NCBI GenBank assembly: GCA_938084565.1
Contig: CALKEU010000002.1
Location: 142,762 to 206,761, forward strand
Direction of reading: 5' to 3'
DNA: 64,000 bases
Origin: Candidatus Kapaibacterium sp.
GTDB taxonomy: Bacteria > Bacteroidota > Ignavibacteria > Kapaibacteriales > HRBIN21
Below the pieces are notes generated by a model. That model was not told where the DNA came from, did no database searches, and was given only the letters and a program-made list of their open reading frames with translations. Below, piece after piece: positions 8,719 through 17,270 of this stretch (position 1 is its first letter; the number at the start of each line of letters is the position of its first letter). The translations under genes were made by a program, and so were the position numbers.

Positions 8719-9110
8719 CGACCCTGGTCCCAGGGCCACCACGGCTCTGGTATGGCCAAAAGCAGCAAGGTTGCCCCAATGAGAGCCAGATTCTTCGTGA
8801 ACTGGACCATTTCCACCATGCGCTGTACAGGGTCAGCCACGGCCCAGAACCGATGCATCCAGAGGGTTACCGGCACCAGAAACCCCACCAGTGCTGCTAC
8901 CCCAAGGGGAATGTAAATGCCTAGCAGAATGGTGAGCGCCCCAATCAGGAGCAACACTCCACTGAGGTAGACCACCACCGTTGGAGCCGGAACCCCGCGC
9001 GAGGCCGCATACTGGCTCAGTGCCCGTGGGGCAATAACCAGGTGATTCAGGGCGTTGTACAGCCAATAGAGCCCGAAGAGTGCTCGCCCCAGCAATATCA
9101 TCGCCTCCAT
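8715..9110 (-). CDS. DoxX family integral membrane protein (second copy)
   Basis: A 131-residue protein with four predicted membrane helices (about residues 3-20, 45-65, 68-88 and 105-122). Shared landmarks with its neighbour are YNALNHLV, SRGVPAP, WMHRFWAVADPVQRMVEM and FTKNLALIGA. DoxX proteins are named for the subunit of archaeal thiosulfate:quinone oxidoreductase, but most bacterial members have no proven role. It is a clear tandem paralogue of the gene at 9118-9528, about half identical by eye, and both lie in one minus-strand operon with an FMN reductase. Confidence 0.85.
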   Translation of the reverse strand: MEAMILLGRALFGLYWLYNALNHLVIAPRALSQYAASRGVPAPTVVVYLSGVLLLIGALTILLGIYIPLGVAALVGFLVPVTLWMHRFWAVADPVQRMVEMVQFTKNLALIGATLLLLAIPEPWWPWDQGR

Positions 9111-9117
9111 CGTGCCT

Positions 9118-9528
9118 CTAGCTTGTGCTCTTGCGCCGTCCTGCCAGCGAATACGCCCACGGCTCCGGAATGGCCAAAAACATGAGCGCGCTACCCATGA
9201 GGGCCAGATTCTTGGTAAACGCCATCATCTGCACCATCCGCTGCGCCGGGTCCTCGAGCGCCCAAAAATTGTGCATCCAGAATGTCACCGGGAGGAAGAA
9301 GACCACCAGCGCCAATACTCCAATGCGCGGAGCAACCCCCAACAGGATGCTCAACCCCCCAACCAGGAGGAGGAGTCCAGTCAGGATTACCGCCACCATT
9401 GGCGCCGGTACCCCCTTGGAAGCAGCATACTCGGCTAGCGCCCCAGGGGCAAAGACGAGATGGTTGAGAGCATTGTACACGTAGTACACCCCCACGATGA
9501 TCCGTCCAATCAGCACAAGCACCTTCAT
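9118..9528 (-). CDS. DoxX family integral membrane protein (first copy)
   Basis: A 136-residue four-helix membrane protein that opens the operon. YNALNHLVFAPGAL, SKGVPAPMVAV, FWMHNFWALEDPAQRM and FTKNLALMGSA align with the second copy. I start at the ATG ending at 9528 because AGAGG sits about nine bases upstream and because a consensus -7 box at 9565-9572 would put the transcript start near 9558, downstream of most of the longer frame. It is separated from the next copy by seven bases. Function is unknown beyond the family name. Confidence 0.85.
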   Translation of the reverse strand: MKVLVLIGRIIVGVYYVYNALNHLVFAPGALAEYAASKGVPAPMVAVILTGLLLLVGGLSILLGVAPRIGVLALVVFFLPVTFWMHNFWALEDPAQRMVQMMAFTKNLALMGSALMFLAIPEPWAYSLAGRRKSTS

Positions 9529-9564
9529 GAAACTCGACCTCTGTGTGTGAGACATGTTCACCCA

Positions 9565-9572
9565 CAAATTTA
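9565..9572 (-). promoter_or_regulatory. Promoter -7 box for the DoxX operon
   Basis: The minus strand reads TAAATTTG, a perfect match to the Bacteroidota -7 consensus TAnnTTTG, 36 bases upstream of the DoxX start codon. No clear TTG element lies at the usual upstream distance. Confidence 0.65.
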
Positions 9573-9647
9573 GGTCACATCACCACTTCCGCTCACGCTC
9601 AGCCGGGGATATGGGAGGCGTCACTGCAGCTGAGGAGGCATTTTTAC

Positions 9648-9655
9648 TAATTTTG
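9648..9655 (+). promoter_or_regulatory. Promoter -7 box for the transhydrogenase operon
   Basis: TAATTTTG matches TAnnTTTG exactly and ends 26 bases before the pntA1 start at 9682. Together with the minus-strand box at 9565-9572 it makes this 153-base spacer a divergent promoter region. Confidence 0.65.
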
Positions 9656-9681
9656 TTCGGCTTTCTCAAAGGCGTGCAACC

Positions 9682-10815
9682 ATGCGAGTTGGCATTGTCC
9701 GAGAGCACACACACCAAGAGCGGCGCGTTGCACTGACACCAGAAGTAATCCAACGGCTGCGTAACCGTGGTTACGAAGTCATCGTTGAACGGGGAGCTGG
9801 CGAAGGAGCCTTTTACCGGGACGAGGATTTCCAGACGGCGGGAGCAGAAGTCGTATCCAGCGCTGAGGAAGTCTACCAGCGTGCCGACACGATCGTCCGC
9901 CTCCATATGCCAACGGAGGCCGAAAGTGCTCACTTCCGCTCGGGGCAGATACTGATTGGTACGCTTCAGGCCTGGCGCTTCCCAGCGCAGATTGAGCAGC
10001 TCCGTACCCGCCGGGTGACGGTCTTTGCCCTTGAGCGAATACCGCGGATTTCGCGAGCGCAGGGCATGGACGTGCTCTCCTCTATGGCTTCCATTGCCGG
10101 CTACAAGGCCGTTATCGTGGCTGCCGAGCGCTTCGGGCGCTTGCTGCCGATGATGGTAACCGCCGCTGGCACAGTCCCCCCGGCACTCGTCCTGGTCATT
10201 GGTGCTGGAGTGGCAGGCTTACAAGCAATTGCCACAGCGCGCCGTCTAGGAGCCCGTGTCGAAGCTTACGACATTCGCCCTGCCGTCAAAGAGCAAGTTG
10301 AGAGCTTGGGGGCACGATTCCTTCCACTCACCCTTGAGATCGATCAGGCCGAACAGCGCGGAGGCTATGCGCGCGAATTGCCCGAAGAGATTCAGCGCCG
10401 CCAGCGGGAAGCTCTCGCCTCGTACGTAGCACGGGCAGATATCATCATCACAACTGCTGCCGTTCCCGAGCGCCCAGCTCCACGTCTGATCACTGCGGCA
10501 ATGGTTGAACAGATGACTCCCGGGAGCCTCATCATTGACCTTGCTGCCGAAACAGGGGGCAATTGCGAACTGACCCTTCCCGGTCAATGGCGAGAGCACC
10601 ACGGGGTGAGTATCTTCGGTCCGATAAATCTCCCGGCAACGGTGCCTCTCCATGCTAGCTCGATGTTCGCCCGCAACATTGAGCAGTTTCTGCTGCTCTT
10701 CCTGCGCAATGGGCGTCCAGCTGTCCACTTCGATGATGAGATCCTCCGGCAGACATGCATTGCGCACGAGGGGCATCTCTATCCCTTCGCCGAGCAGGTC
10801 CAATCGACAGTCTAA
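9682..10815 (+). CDS. pntA: Proton-translocating NAD(P) transhydrogenase, alpha subunit part 1
   Basis: A 377-residue soluble NAD(H)-binding domain (dI) of the transhydrogenase that couples hydride transfer between NADH and NADP+ to the proton gradient. The alanine-dehydrogenase-like start MRVGIVREHTHQERRVALTP, the Rossmann motif VIGAGVAGLQAIATARRLGA (near residue 173) and the end block MFARNIEQFL are typical. In this three-subunit form the membrane part of alpha is a separate gene (10822). The operon order pntA1-pntA2-pntB is complete, so the enzyme should be functional. Confidence 0.94.
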   Translation: MRVGIVREHTHQERRVALTPEVIQRLRNRGYEVIVERGAGEGAFYRDEDFQTAGAEVVSSAEEVYQRADTIVRLHMPTEAESAHFRSGQILIGTLQAWRFPAQIEQLRTRRVTVFALERIPRISRAQGMDVLSSMASIAGYKAVIVAAERFGRLLPMMVTAAGTVPPALVLVIGAGVAGLQAIATARRLGARVEAYDIRPAVKEQVESLGARFLPLTLEIDQAEQRGGYARELPEEIQRRQREALASYVARADIIITTAAVPERPAPRLITAAMVEQMTPGSLIIDLAAETGGNCELTLPGQWREHHGVSIFGPINLPATVPLHASSMFARNIEQFLLLFLRNGRPAVHFDDEILRQTCIAHEGHLYPFAEQVQSTV

Positions 10816-10821
10816 CCGACC

Positions 10822-11130
10822 ATGAGCGAGCTGCTCTTTTCCATCTTCATCTTCACGCTGGCTGCCTTTGTGGGCTTTGAGGTCATCTCGAAGGTACCGC
10901 CTACGCTGCATACCCCGCTGATGTCAGGGTCGAACGCCATTTCGGGGATTACCCTGATTGGGTCCCTGTTGATTGCCGGGCGGCAGGAATCGCCGCTGCT
11001 GACGCTGCTCGGGGTGGCGGCCGTCGCTTTTGCGACCATCAACGTCGTCGGCGGCTTCCTGGTCACTGACCGTATGCTCCGTATGTTCCGTTCTCAGCGC
11101 CGGGGGGACGCACATGGAGGCGCTCATTAA
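10822..11130 (+). CDS. pntA2: NAD(P) transhydrogenase, alpha subunit part 2
   Basis: A 102-residue membrane subunit with three hydrophobic helices. FVGFEVISKVPPTLHTPLMS, followed by GSNAISGITLIGSLL, is the characteristic block of the dII alpha membrane domain that helps form the proton channel. The gene starts six bases after pntA1 and overlaps pntB by 17 bases. The C-terminal tail is Arg/His-rich. Confidence 0.94.
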   Translation: MSELLFSIFIFTLAAFVGFEVISKVPPTLHTPLMSGSNAISGITLIGSLLIAGRQESPLLTLLGVAAVAFATINVVGGFLVTDRMLRMFRSQRRGDAHGGAH

Positions 11131-12514
11131 TCTGGCCTATCTCCTTGCTTCGGCCATGTTCATCCTGGCGCTCAAGCGCCTGAGCTCTCCTCGCACGGCT
11201 CGCTCCGGGAATGCGATTGGCGCTTCTGGGATGCTCATTGGTGTTGTGGCAACACTTCTGGATCGCAGCATTCTCAGCTTTGAATGGCTGCTTCTTGGAC
11301 TCGTGCTGGGGGCCACAGCTGGAACTGTGATGGCCCTCAAGGTACGCATGACAGCCATGCCCCAGATGGTGGCTCTGCTGAATGGATTCGGTGGTGTGGC
11401 CTCCGCACTCGTTGCCCTAGCGGAGATGGAACGCCTCCAGTTACATCACGGCTTAGCCCAGGCCTCTGGGGTACTCCTCGGTACCATTGCCGCAAGCATT
11501 GTCATCGGTACTGTGACCTTCACTGGCAGTCTCATTGCTTTTGCGAAACTGCAGGAGCTCATTACCGGGCGTCCCATCGTTGTCCCCTTCCACCATGGAT
11601 GGAATGCCCTGCAGGCGGGAGCCCTCGGTATCATAACCGCCCTCCTACTTCTGCAGCAGACTGCGTGGCCTGAGAGTACGCTGGTATCGCTCGTCTACAC
11701 CCTCTTTGCTCTCTCCGCCCTCTTGGGGATTATGCTGGTCATCCCTATCGGGGGAGCTGACATGCCGGTGGTGATCTCGTTTTTGAACTCTCTCTCCGGT
11801 CTTGCGGCGGCCAGTACGGGATTTGTGCTCCACAACTACCTCCTCATCATTGCTGGAACCCTCGTTGGGGCCTCGGGCTTCATTCTGACTAACATCATGT
11901 GTGTGGCGATGAACCGCTCGTTGCCCAATGTGCTCTTTGGGGCCTTTGGCGCGGAGGTGCAGGCCATAGGGGGAACCGACCGCCTTGTGCGGAGTACGAC
12001 GGCAGAAGATGTGGCAGTCATCATGGGCTATGCACAATCGGTGGTCATCGTCCCGGGCTACGGCATGGCGGTGGCGCAGGCCCAGCACGCAGTCAAAAAA
12101 TTGGCAACCCTGCTCCAGCAGCGGGGCATTGACGTCAAATTTGCCATCCATCCTGTCGCTGGGCGGATGCCTGGACACATGAATGTGCTCCTGGCCGAAG
12201 CTGATGTCCCGTACGAGCTGCTCTACGATATGGACCGCATCAATCCAGAGTTCGAGCACACGGACGTAGCGCTCGTGGTTGGAGCCAACGATGTGGTCAA
12301 CCCTGCAGCCCGCAAAGACCCCACAAGTCCTCTCTATGGGATGCCAATTCTCGATGTGGACCGCGCCCGCACCGTCATCGTGCTGAAGCGCTCGATGAAC
12401 CCGGGCTTCGCCGGGGTAGACAACGAACTCTTCTACCAGCCCAATACATACATGCTCTTCGGCGACGCACGCCGCTCGCTGGAAGCAATCGCCGAAGCAC
12501 TCAAGAGCGTGTAG
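11114..12514 (+). CDS. pntB: NAD(P) transhydrogenase, beta subunit
   Basis: A 466-residue protein. Eight to nine membrane helices (about residues 3-260, including FHHGWNALQAG and GADMPVVISFLNSLSGLA) are followed by the NADP(H)-binding domain dIII (VIVPGYGMAVAQAQH, IHPVAGRMPGHMNVLL, LVVGANDVVNPAA, FAGVDNELF). I start at the ATG at 11114 (MEALINLAYL) because the upstream part of the frame overlaps pntA2 and has no similarity. dcd follows ten bases downstream and may be part of the same transcript. Confidence 0.95.
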   Translation: MEALINLAYLLASAMFILALKRLSSPRTARSGNAIGASGMLIGVVATLLDRSILSFEWLLLGLVLGATAGTVMALKVRMTAMPQMVALLNGFGGVASALVALAEMERLQLHHGLAQASGVLLGTIAASIVIGTVTFTGSLIAFAKLQELITGRPIVVPFHHGWNALQAGALGIITALLLLQQTAWPESTLVSLVYTLFALSALLGIMLVIPIGGADMPVVISFLNSLSGLAAASTGFVLHNYLLIIAGTLVGASGFILTNIMCVAMNRSLPNVLFGAFGAEVQAIGGTDRLVRSTTAEDVAVIMGYAQSVVIVPGYGMAVAQAQHAVKKLATLLQQRGIDVKFAIHPVAGRMPGHMNVLLAEADVPYELLYDMDRINPEFEHTDVALVVGANDVVNPAARKDPTSPLYGMPILDVDRARTVIVLKRSMNPGFAGVDNELFYQPNTYMLFGDARRSLEAIAEALKSV

Positions 12515-12523
12515 GAGGCCGGG

Positions 12524-13078
12524 ATGATTCTGTCCGACAAGGAGATCTTGGAAAACATCGCCAAAGGGCTCATCGTCATCGAGCCCTTCCGGCCCGAGTG
12601 TCTGGGCCCGAACAGCTACGACGTTCACCTTGGCCGAGTACTCGGCGTCTATGTAGACGAAATCTTGGACGCGCGGGCGCACAACCGGATTGAGCTCTTT
12701 GAGATTCCACCGGAGGGCTACGTCCTGCAGCCGAACACCCTCTACCTGGGGGTGACGGAAGAGTATACCGAAACGCACGCTCACGTACCCTTCCTAGAGG
12801 GACGTTCGAGCGTCGGACGGCTGGGCATTGATATTCACGCCACCGCCGGCAAAGGGGACGTGGGTTTCTGCAACTATTGGACACTCGAAATTTCCGTCAA
12901 AAAACCCGTGCGCATCTACGCTGGGATGCCTATTGGACAGCTCATCTACTTCGAGGTCAAAGGCGAAGTTCTCAACCCCTACCACCGGAGAGCCACGGCC
13001 AAGTATCGAGAACGGAAGCCGGTGCCAATAGAATCGATGCTCTGGAAGCACTTCCTTGCTACCGATTCTACCCCCTGA
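12524..13078 (+). CDS. dcd: dCTP deaminase
   Basis: A 184-residue trimeric nucleotide enzyme that converts dCTP to dUTP for thymidylate synthesis. It begins MILSDKEILENIAKG and carries PNSYDVHLG, the active-site stretch GRSSVGRLGIDIHATAGKGDVGF (spread over residues 92-114), and the C-terminal ATAKYRER block. The typical bacterial length is 180-195. Bifunctional deaminase/dUTPases are similar, so the released product (dUTP or dUMP) cannot be settled by eye. It lies ten bases after pntB. Confidence 0.92.
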   Translation: MILSDKEILENIAKGLIVIEPFRPECLGPNSYDVHLGRVLGVYVDEILDARAHNRIELFEIPPEGYVLQPNTLYLGVTEEYTETHAHVPFLEGRSSVGRLGIDIHATAGKGDVGFCNYWTLEISVKKPVRIYAGMPIGQLIYFEVKGEVLNPYHRRATAKYRERKPVPIESMLWKHFLATDSTP

Positions 13079-13093
13079 GGCGGCTCGGCAGCG

Positions 13094-13101
13094 TAATTTT
13101 G
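13094..13101 (+). promoter_or_regulatory. Promoter -7 box for nuoD
   Basis: TAATTTTG is an exact TAnnTTTG match lying 24 bases before the nuoD start. It separates nuoD from the preceding dcd gene and suggests that nuoD opens a new transcription unit. Confidence 0.65.
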
Positions 13102-13125
13102 CCCACCCCATAGAGTGGCAGACCA

Positions 13126-14409
13126 ATGAAGCGACACAGCCACGACGAGATCGCCTTCATCGAGCACGTGCAGCAGGTCCGGCAGGCTAAGATTCTGCGA
13201 CAGCTGCTCGACCGCGACGTCTCCCTTCTCTTCGAAGACCCGCTCGAAAGTGACCTCGTACTCAATATGGGGCCGCAGCACCCAGCAACCCATGGCGTAC
13301 TGCGTGTCCTCCTGCGTCTCGATGGAGAAACAGTCATTGCGTGCGTGCCTGAACTGGGTTATCTCCACCGGGGATATGAGAAGTTGGCCGAGAACATCAC
13401 CTACCACGAATTCATCCCTCACACAGACCGGCTCGACTACATTGCCCCTATGTCGAACAACGTGGCCATTGCGCTGGCCATTGAGAAAGCCTGTGGCATT
13501 GAGGCTCCGCCGCGAGCACAGTGGATCCGGGTGCTCGTGGCTGAACTGGCGCGGATCTCCTCACATCTGATGGCCATGGGCGCAACGTGCATGGATGTCG
13601 GGGCTATGACGCTGTTTCTGTGGACTTTCCGCGAGAGAGAGAAGCTCTACGACATCTTTGAGCTCATCTGCGGGGCACGCTTTACTACGAGTTACACTCG
13701 CATCGGCGGTGTGGCCAACGACGTCCCCCCGGAGGCCTTTGCCCGGATTCGTGCCTGGCTTGAGCAATTCCCGAATGAGTTGGCCTACTTCGAGAAGGTC
13801 GTGCACCGCAATCGCATCTTCATCGAACGCCTGGCCGGGGTCGGCTACATCGACGCAGCAAAGGCAATCCAGCTTGGCTTGACGGGTCCTTCCCTTCGTG
13901 GCTCCGGGGTCCCACGCGACCTGCGTCGCGACGAACCCTATCTGGTCTACGACCAGCTCGACTTCGATGTCATCACCTACCCCGACGGGGACTCCTGGGC
14001 GCGCTACATGGTGCGCGTCCAGGAGATGAAGGAGAGCGTGAAAATTCTCTGGCAGGTGCTCGACAAGATGCCCGCAGGCGAGGTGTTGGGGTATGACCCG
14101 CAGTTTGTTCTCCCCCGGAAGGAACGGATTTACACGCGCATGGAGGAGCTCATCAACGACTTCATGCTCATCAATTTCGGCGTCATGCCAGAGCCTGGCG
14201 AGACATACACTGCCATTGAAAGCCCAAAAGGCGAGCTGGGCTTCTACATTGTCTCGGATGGCACCGGACACCCCTGGAAGCTGAAAATCCGGTCCCCGTC
14301 AGCAGCGAATCTGCAGGCGCTTCCGTACTTGTGCGAGGGCTCAATGGTTGCCGACGTTGTGGCCATCATCGGCTCAATCGATCCGGTGATGGGCGAAGCC
14401 GATAAATGA
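13126..14409 (+). CDS. nuoD: NADH-quinone oxidoreductase subunit D
   Basis: A 427-residue peripheral subunit of respiratory complex I that lines the quinone pocket. GPQHPATHGVLR (near residue 48) with the quinone His and GYLHRGYEKLAE with the partner Tyr are intact, as are ELARISSHLMAMG and the final SIDPVMGEADK. The Ni-binding cysteines of hydrogenase large subunits are absent, so this is true NuoD. Oddly, none of nuoA-C or nuoE-N is adjacent: the neighbours are dcd and trmH. The N-terminal 40 residues are an extra charged helix. Stop and next start overlap as ATGA. Confidence 0.95.
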   Translation: MKRHSHDEIAFIEHVQQVRQAKILRQLLDRDVSLLFEDPLESDLVLNMGPQHPATHGVLRVLLRLDGETVIACVPELGYLHRGYEKLAENITYHEFIPHTDRLDYIAPMSNNVAIALAIEKACGIEAPPRAQWIRVLVAELARISSHLMAMGATCMDVGAMTLFLWTFREREKLYDIFELICGARFTTSYTRIGGVANDVPPEAFARIRAWLEQFPNELAYFEKVVHRNRIFIERLAGVGYIDAAKAIQLGLTGPSLRGSGVPRDLRRDEPYLVYDQLDFDVITYPDGDSWARYMVRVQEMKESVKILWQVLDKMPAGEVLGYDPQFVLPRKERIYTRMEELINDFMLINFGVMPEPGETYTAIESPKGELGFYIVSDGTGHPWKLKIRSPSAANLQALPYLCEGSMVADVVAIIGSIDPVMGEADK

Positions 14410-14996
14410 GCCAGGAAGCGACTCTACACCGCCGACAGCGCATCGAGGAGGTTCTGCGCCGGCGCCAGCCTGATCTGACCGTCGTTCTTGAAAATGTCCA
14501 CGACCCCCATAATGTCTCGGCCGTACTGCGTACCTGCGATGCGGTCGGGATACTCGAAGTGCATCTGCTCTACACCGTGGAACCCTTCCCCGAAATCAGC
14601 CATCGCACCTCAGCGAGCGCATACAAATGGATCATGCTCCGGCGCCATAGCGATGTAGCTCGTTGTTACGAGTACCTCAGACGACAGGGACTCGAGATTT
14701 GGGCCACAGCCCAAAGGCAGGAGGCCGTGAGCATCTTTGCCATGGACTTCACCCGCCCTGTAGCGCTCGTCTTTGGGAATGAACACCGGGGCGTCTCCGA
14801 GGAGGCCCAGCGCCTAGCCGATGGTCTCTGCTGGATCCCACAGGTCGGGATGGTGCGCAGCCTTAATATCTCCGTTGCCTGTGCTGTGGCTCTCTACGAA
14901 GCCTTCCGCCAGCGGTGGGCTGCTGGCTTCTACGAGCGCTTGCGCCTGCCTATGGAGCTTTTCCAGAGAGTGCTCCACGAATGGTTGCAGCGGTAA
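14406..14996 (+). CDS. trmH: tRNA (guanosine-2'-O-)-methyltransferase
   Basis: A 196-residue SPOUT enzyme that methylates the ribose of G18 in the tRNA D-loop. The N-terminus RRQPDLTVVLENVHDPHNVSA closely follows the TrmH family. Motif 2 (VALVFGNEHRGVSE) and motif 3 (GMVRSLNISVACAVALYE), which form the SAM knot, are present. It overlaps nuoD by four bases and is ten bases ahead of a glycosyltransferase gene. Confidence 0.92.
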   Translation: MSQEATLHRRQRIEEVLRRRQPDLTVVLENVHDPHNVSAVLRTCDAVGILEVHLLYTVEPFPEISHRTSASAYKWIMLRRHSDVARCYEYLRRQGLEIWATAQRQEAVSIFAMDFTRPVALVFGNEHRGVSEEAQRLADGLCWIPQVGMVRSLNISVACAVALYEAFRQRWAAGFYERLRLPMELFQRVLHEWLQR

Positions 14997-15005
14997 GAGG
15001 ACAGC

Positions 15006-16184
15006 ATGCCCCTCCTCTGCATTGCCGGACACCGTCACTGGAGCGAACACAGTGGCGGAGTCGAGCTCCAGACGCGCTATCTCGGTGAAGCCCTCCGAGC
15101 AACGGGCTGGCACGTAGCCTACCTCTGCCACAGCCTCACAGGCAAGCATGGTAGCCAGTCCGAGGCTCCGGGATGCACGATCTGGTGGATCCCCTCGTAT
15201 CCGTATGGTTTCTGCGTACGGCGTCGAGAAATCCACAAGCTCTTGGCAGATCTCAGGCCTGACGTCATCTACCAACGAGGGTGGGGGGTGCTACAGGAAA
15301 GCGGCGTTGTGCTGGAGTTTGCCCTCCGACATAATATCCCCTACGTCTTTGCGCTCTCCTCGGATGGAACCGTCCGCTGGCCCTTCCCGACTGCTCGTAC
15401 CTTTGCCTTGCAGCGCTACCCTCGGTGGCGCTCGTGGCTCCTATTGCCGTATGCTCTCTGGTCTGATACCCGGCTCCGCATGACACTCCGTCGTGCCCCC
15501 TATCTCTTTGCTCAGCATTCCCAGCAACAAGCTCTGCTCGCCCGCCGATATGGACGTGCAAGCCTCATTGTACCATCGCTTCACCCAGAGCTTCACCGAC
15601 CCGTACAGAAACATCCTACACCGCTTGTGGTATGGCTCCACAACTATCGCCCGCACGCACAACTTGATGTAGCTCTCCGGATTGCTGCCGAATACGAACG
15701 GACGGGGGTGGAATTCCATCTTGTCACAGGCTCAACGCGGCCGGAACAGCTACGGGAGCTGCGTCGCTGGAGGCGTCTTCCCTCTAACGTTCGCCTCTCC
15801 GGGGCCCTCCCGGCAGAAGAGGCGCAGAGATTGCTGGAGCAGGCATGGGTACTCCTCCACACCGGGCTCTACGAGGGACTCCCGAATAGCTTTATCCAGG
15901 CATGGATGCGGGAAACGCCTGTTGTCTCGCTCTGGGTCGATCCCGATGACGTACTTCAGCGAGAAGCAATAGGTTTTTGTGCTCACGGGGATCTGAGCGC
16001 CCTGCGAGCGGCACTGGACCGCTTCCTGTATGATCCACACTGGCGGAGAGCCATCGGTCTGAGAGCCCGAGCGTATGCTGAACGGCACCACGGCCTCGTG
16101 CACAACCGTGCACGCATAAGCTGCCTCTTTGAGGGCATTTGTCAGAGGAAACAGGTAGAGGAACTTGCCGAATGCCTACGCTGA
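15006..16184 (+). CDS. Glycosyltransferase, GT4 (GT-B fold) type
   Basis: A 392-residue cytoplasmic glycosyltransferase. The N-terminal acceptor half has a Gly/His-rich start (GHRHWSEHSGGVELQT). The C-terminal half holds the nucleotide-sugar site with the GT4 pattern GLYEGLPNSFIQAWMRETPVVS (residues roughly 298-319), where the spaced glutamates lie. The substrate sugar cannot be read from the sequence. It starts a surface-polysaccharide set with a GT9, an acyltransferase and a sugar aminotransferase, all closely spaced, so a role in LPS or a related glycan is likely. Confidence 0.82.
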   Translation: MPLLCIAGHRHWSEHSGGVELQTRYLGEALRATGWHVAYLCHSLTGKHGSQSEAPGCTIWWIPSYPYGFCVRRREIHKLLADLRPDVIYQRGWGVLQESGVVLEFALRHNIPYVFALSSDGTVRWPFPTARTFALQRYPRWRSWLLLPYALWSDTRLRMTLRRAPYLFAQHSQQQALLARRYGRASLIVPSLHPELHRPVQKHPTPLVVWLHNYRPHAQLDVALRIAAEYERTGVEFHLVTGSTRPEQLRELRRWRRLPSNVRLSGALPAEEAQRLLEQAWVLLHTGLYEGLPNSFIQAWMRETPVVSLWVDPDDVLQREAIGFCAHGDLSALRAALDRFLYDPHWRRAIGLRARAYAERHHGLVHNRARISCLFEGICQRKQVEELAECLR

Positions 16185-17269
16185 AGGCGGTTCTCCGGCG
16201 GTGGGGACTCTTGCGTGTGCGCTCTCTGCTGTGCCGCTGGAGCAGAGCCGAGAAGCTGCCTCCGGCAGAGCTGCACCGGCGCTGGAGGGAAGCACGTCGG
16301 CTCCTCCTCCTCTGTGGGGCTGGCATTGGGGACGCCGTCATGGCACTCCCCCTCCTGCAGGTACTCCGCCAGCGGCGCCCCGAACTGCAGCTGACTGTTG
16401 TGGCACGGGCTCACCTGCAGCCCTTCTTTGAGGTTTTCCCGTGGTTGCGTTTGCTCACCTACGGCGAGGGATGGCAGAGCATCCCCACTTTCCTCCGCCT
16501 CCTCTGGCGCTGTTGGCGTCTCCGGGCTGATGCCTTTCTGGGAACACAACCGGCCAACACGGTCCGACACGCCCTCATTGCTGCGGCTAGCCGAGCCCCC
16601 CTCCGCCTCAAACATGCCTACGGCAGTGTGGAGCCTGAGCGCGACTTTTCGTGTCTGTACCACCTCCTGCTACCGATCGATCTCGAACGCCATCGAGTCG
16701 AGCACAATCTTGACCTCCTCCGCTCCCTTGGCGAAACGATCCCGGAGGGACATGTGCGCCCGCAATATCCTGTACCAGAGTCCTTGCGCCGCCGCGCTGA
16801 GAGCCTTCTGCCGACAGAAGGACCGTGGGTAGCACTCCATCCCGGTGGTGGGCGCGCAGAGAAACGATGGCCGCTGGAGCATTTCCTTGCCCTTGCCCGC
16901 CTGCTCCGGCGCCGCGGATACTATCTCGTCCTGCTGGGAGGGCTTGAGGAAAAAGCTCTTGGCTCAGCTCTGTGGTCGGCGCTCGGAGAGGGCACTGTGA
17001 ATCTTGTCGGTATGCTTAACGTCGCTGAGAGCGCTGCTGTCCTCCAGCGCTGCCGGCTCCTCGTCAGCAACGATTCTGGTATCATGCACGTAGCCACAGC
17101 CGTCGGAACACCCGTTGTGGCTATCTTTCTCCGGACACATCCTGCCCACGTCGGACCCTATACACCGATGGCAACGGTTGTCGGAACTGGATCAGGCAGC
17201 ATCCCTACCGTCGATGAGGTATGGCGTGCAATTTTGCCGATTATGTCCACTCCTGCGCCGGAACATTGA
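16172..17269 (+). CDS. Glycosyltransferase family 9, heptosyltransferase-like
   Basis: A 365-residue protein. CGAGIGDAVMALPLLQVL (near residue 45), VALHPGGGRAEKRWPLEHF (near residue 228) and SNDSGIMHVATAVGTPVVAIF (near residue 305) are the GT9 landmarks seen in ADP-heptose:LPS heptosyltransferases. It probably adds a heptose or other core sugar to LPS at the inner membrane. The ATG at 16172 gives a 13-base overlap with the GT4 gene; an in-frame start at 16139 would give a larger overlap and no extra similarity. Confidence 0.86.
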   Translation: MPTLKAVLRRWGLLRVRSLLCRWSRAEKLPPAELHRRWREARRLLLLCGAGIGDAVMALPLLQVLRQRRPELQLTVVARAHLQPFFEVFPWLRLLTYGEGWQSIPTFLRLLWRCWRLRADAFLGTQPANTVRHALIAAASRAPLRLKHAYGSVEPERDFSCLYHLLLPIDLERHRVEHNLDLLRSLGETIPEGHVRPQYPVPESLRRRAESLLPTEGPWVALHPGGGRAEKRWPLEHFLALARLLRRRGYYLVLLGGLEEKALGSALWSALGEGTVNLVGMLNVAESAAVLQRCRLLVSNDSGIMHVATAVGTPVVAIFLRTHPAHVGPYTPMATVVGTGSGSIPTVDEVWRAILPIMSTPAPEH

Positions 17270-17270
17270 C

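Noticed and set aside
11645..12784. A 379-residue open frame antisense to pntB
   Set aside because: The pntB protein on the other strand is clearly conserved; the antisense frame is His/Val/Glu-rich with no motif and reflects GC-rich codon use.
17229..17236. CAATTTTG resembling a -7 box 34 bases before the acyltransferase
   Set aside because: The first base (T in the consensus) is C, and the site lies in the tightly linked GT9 coding sequence, so a separate promoter is not needed.
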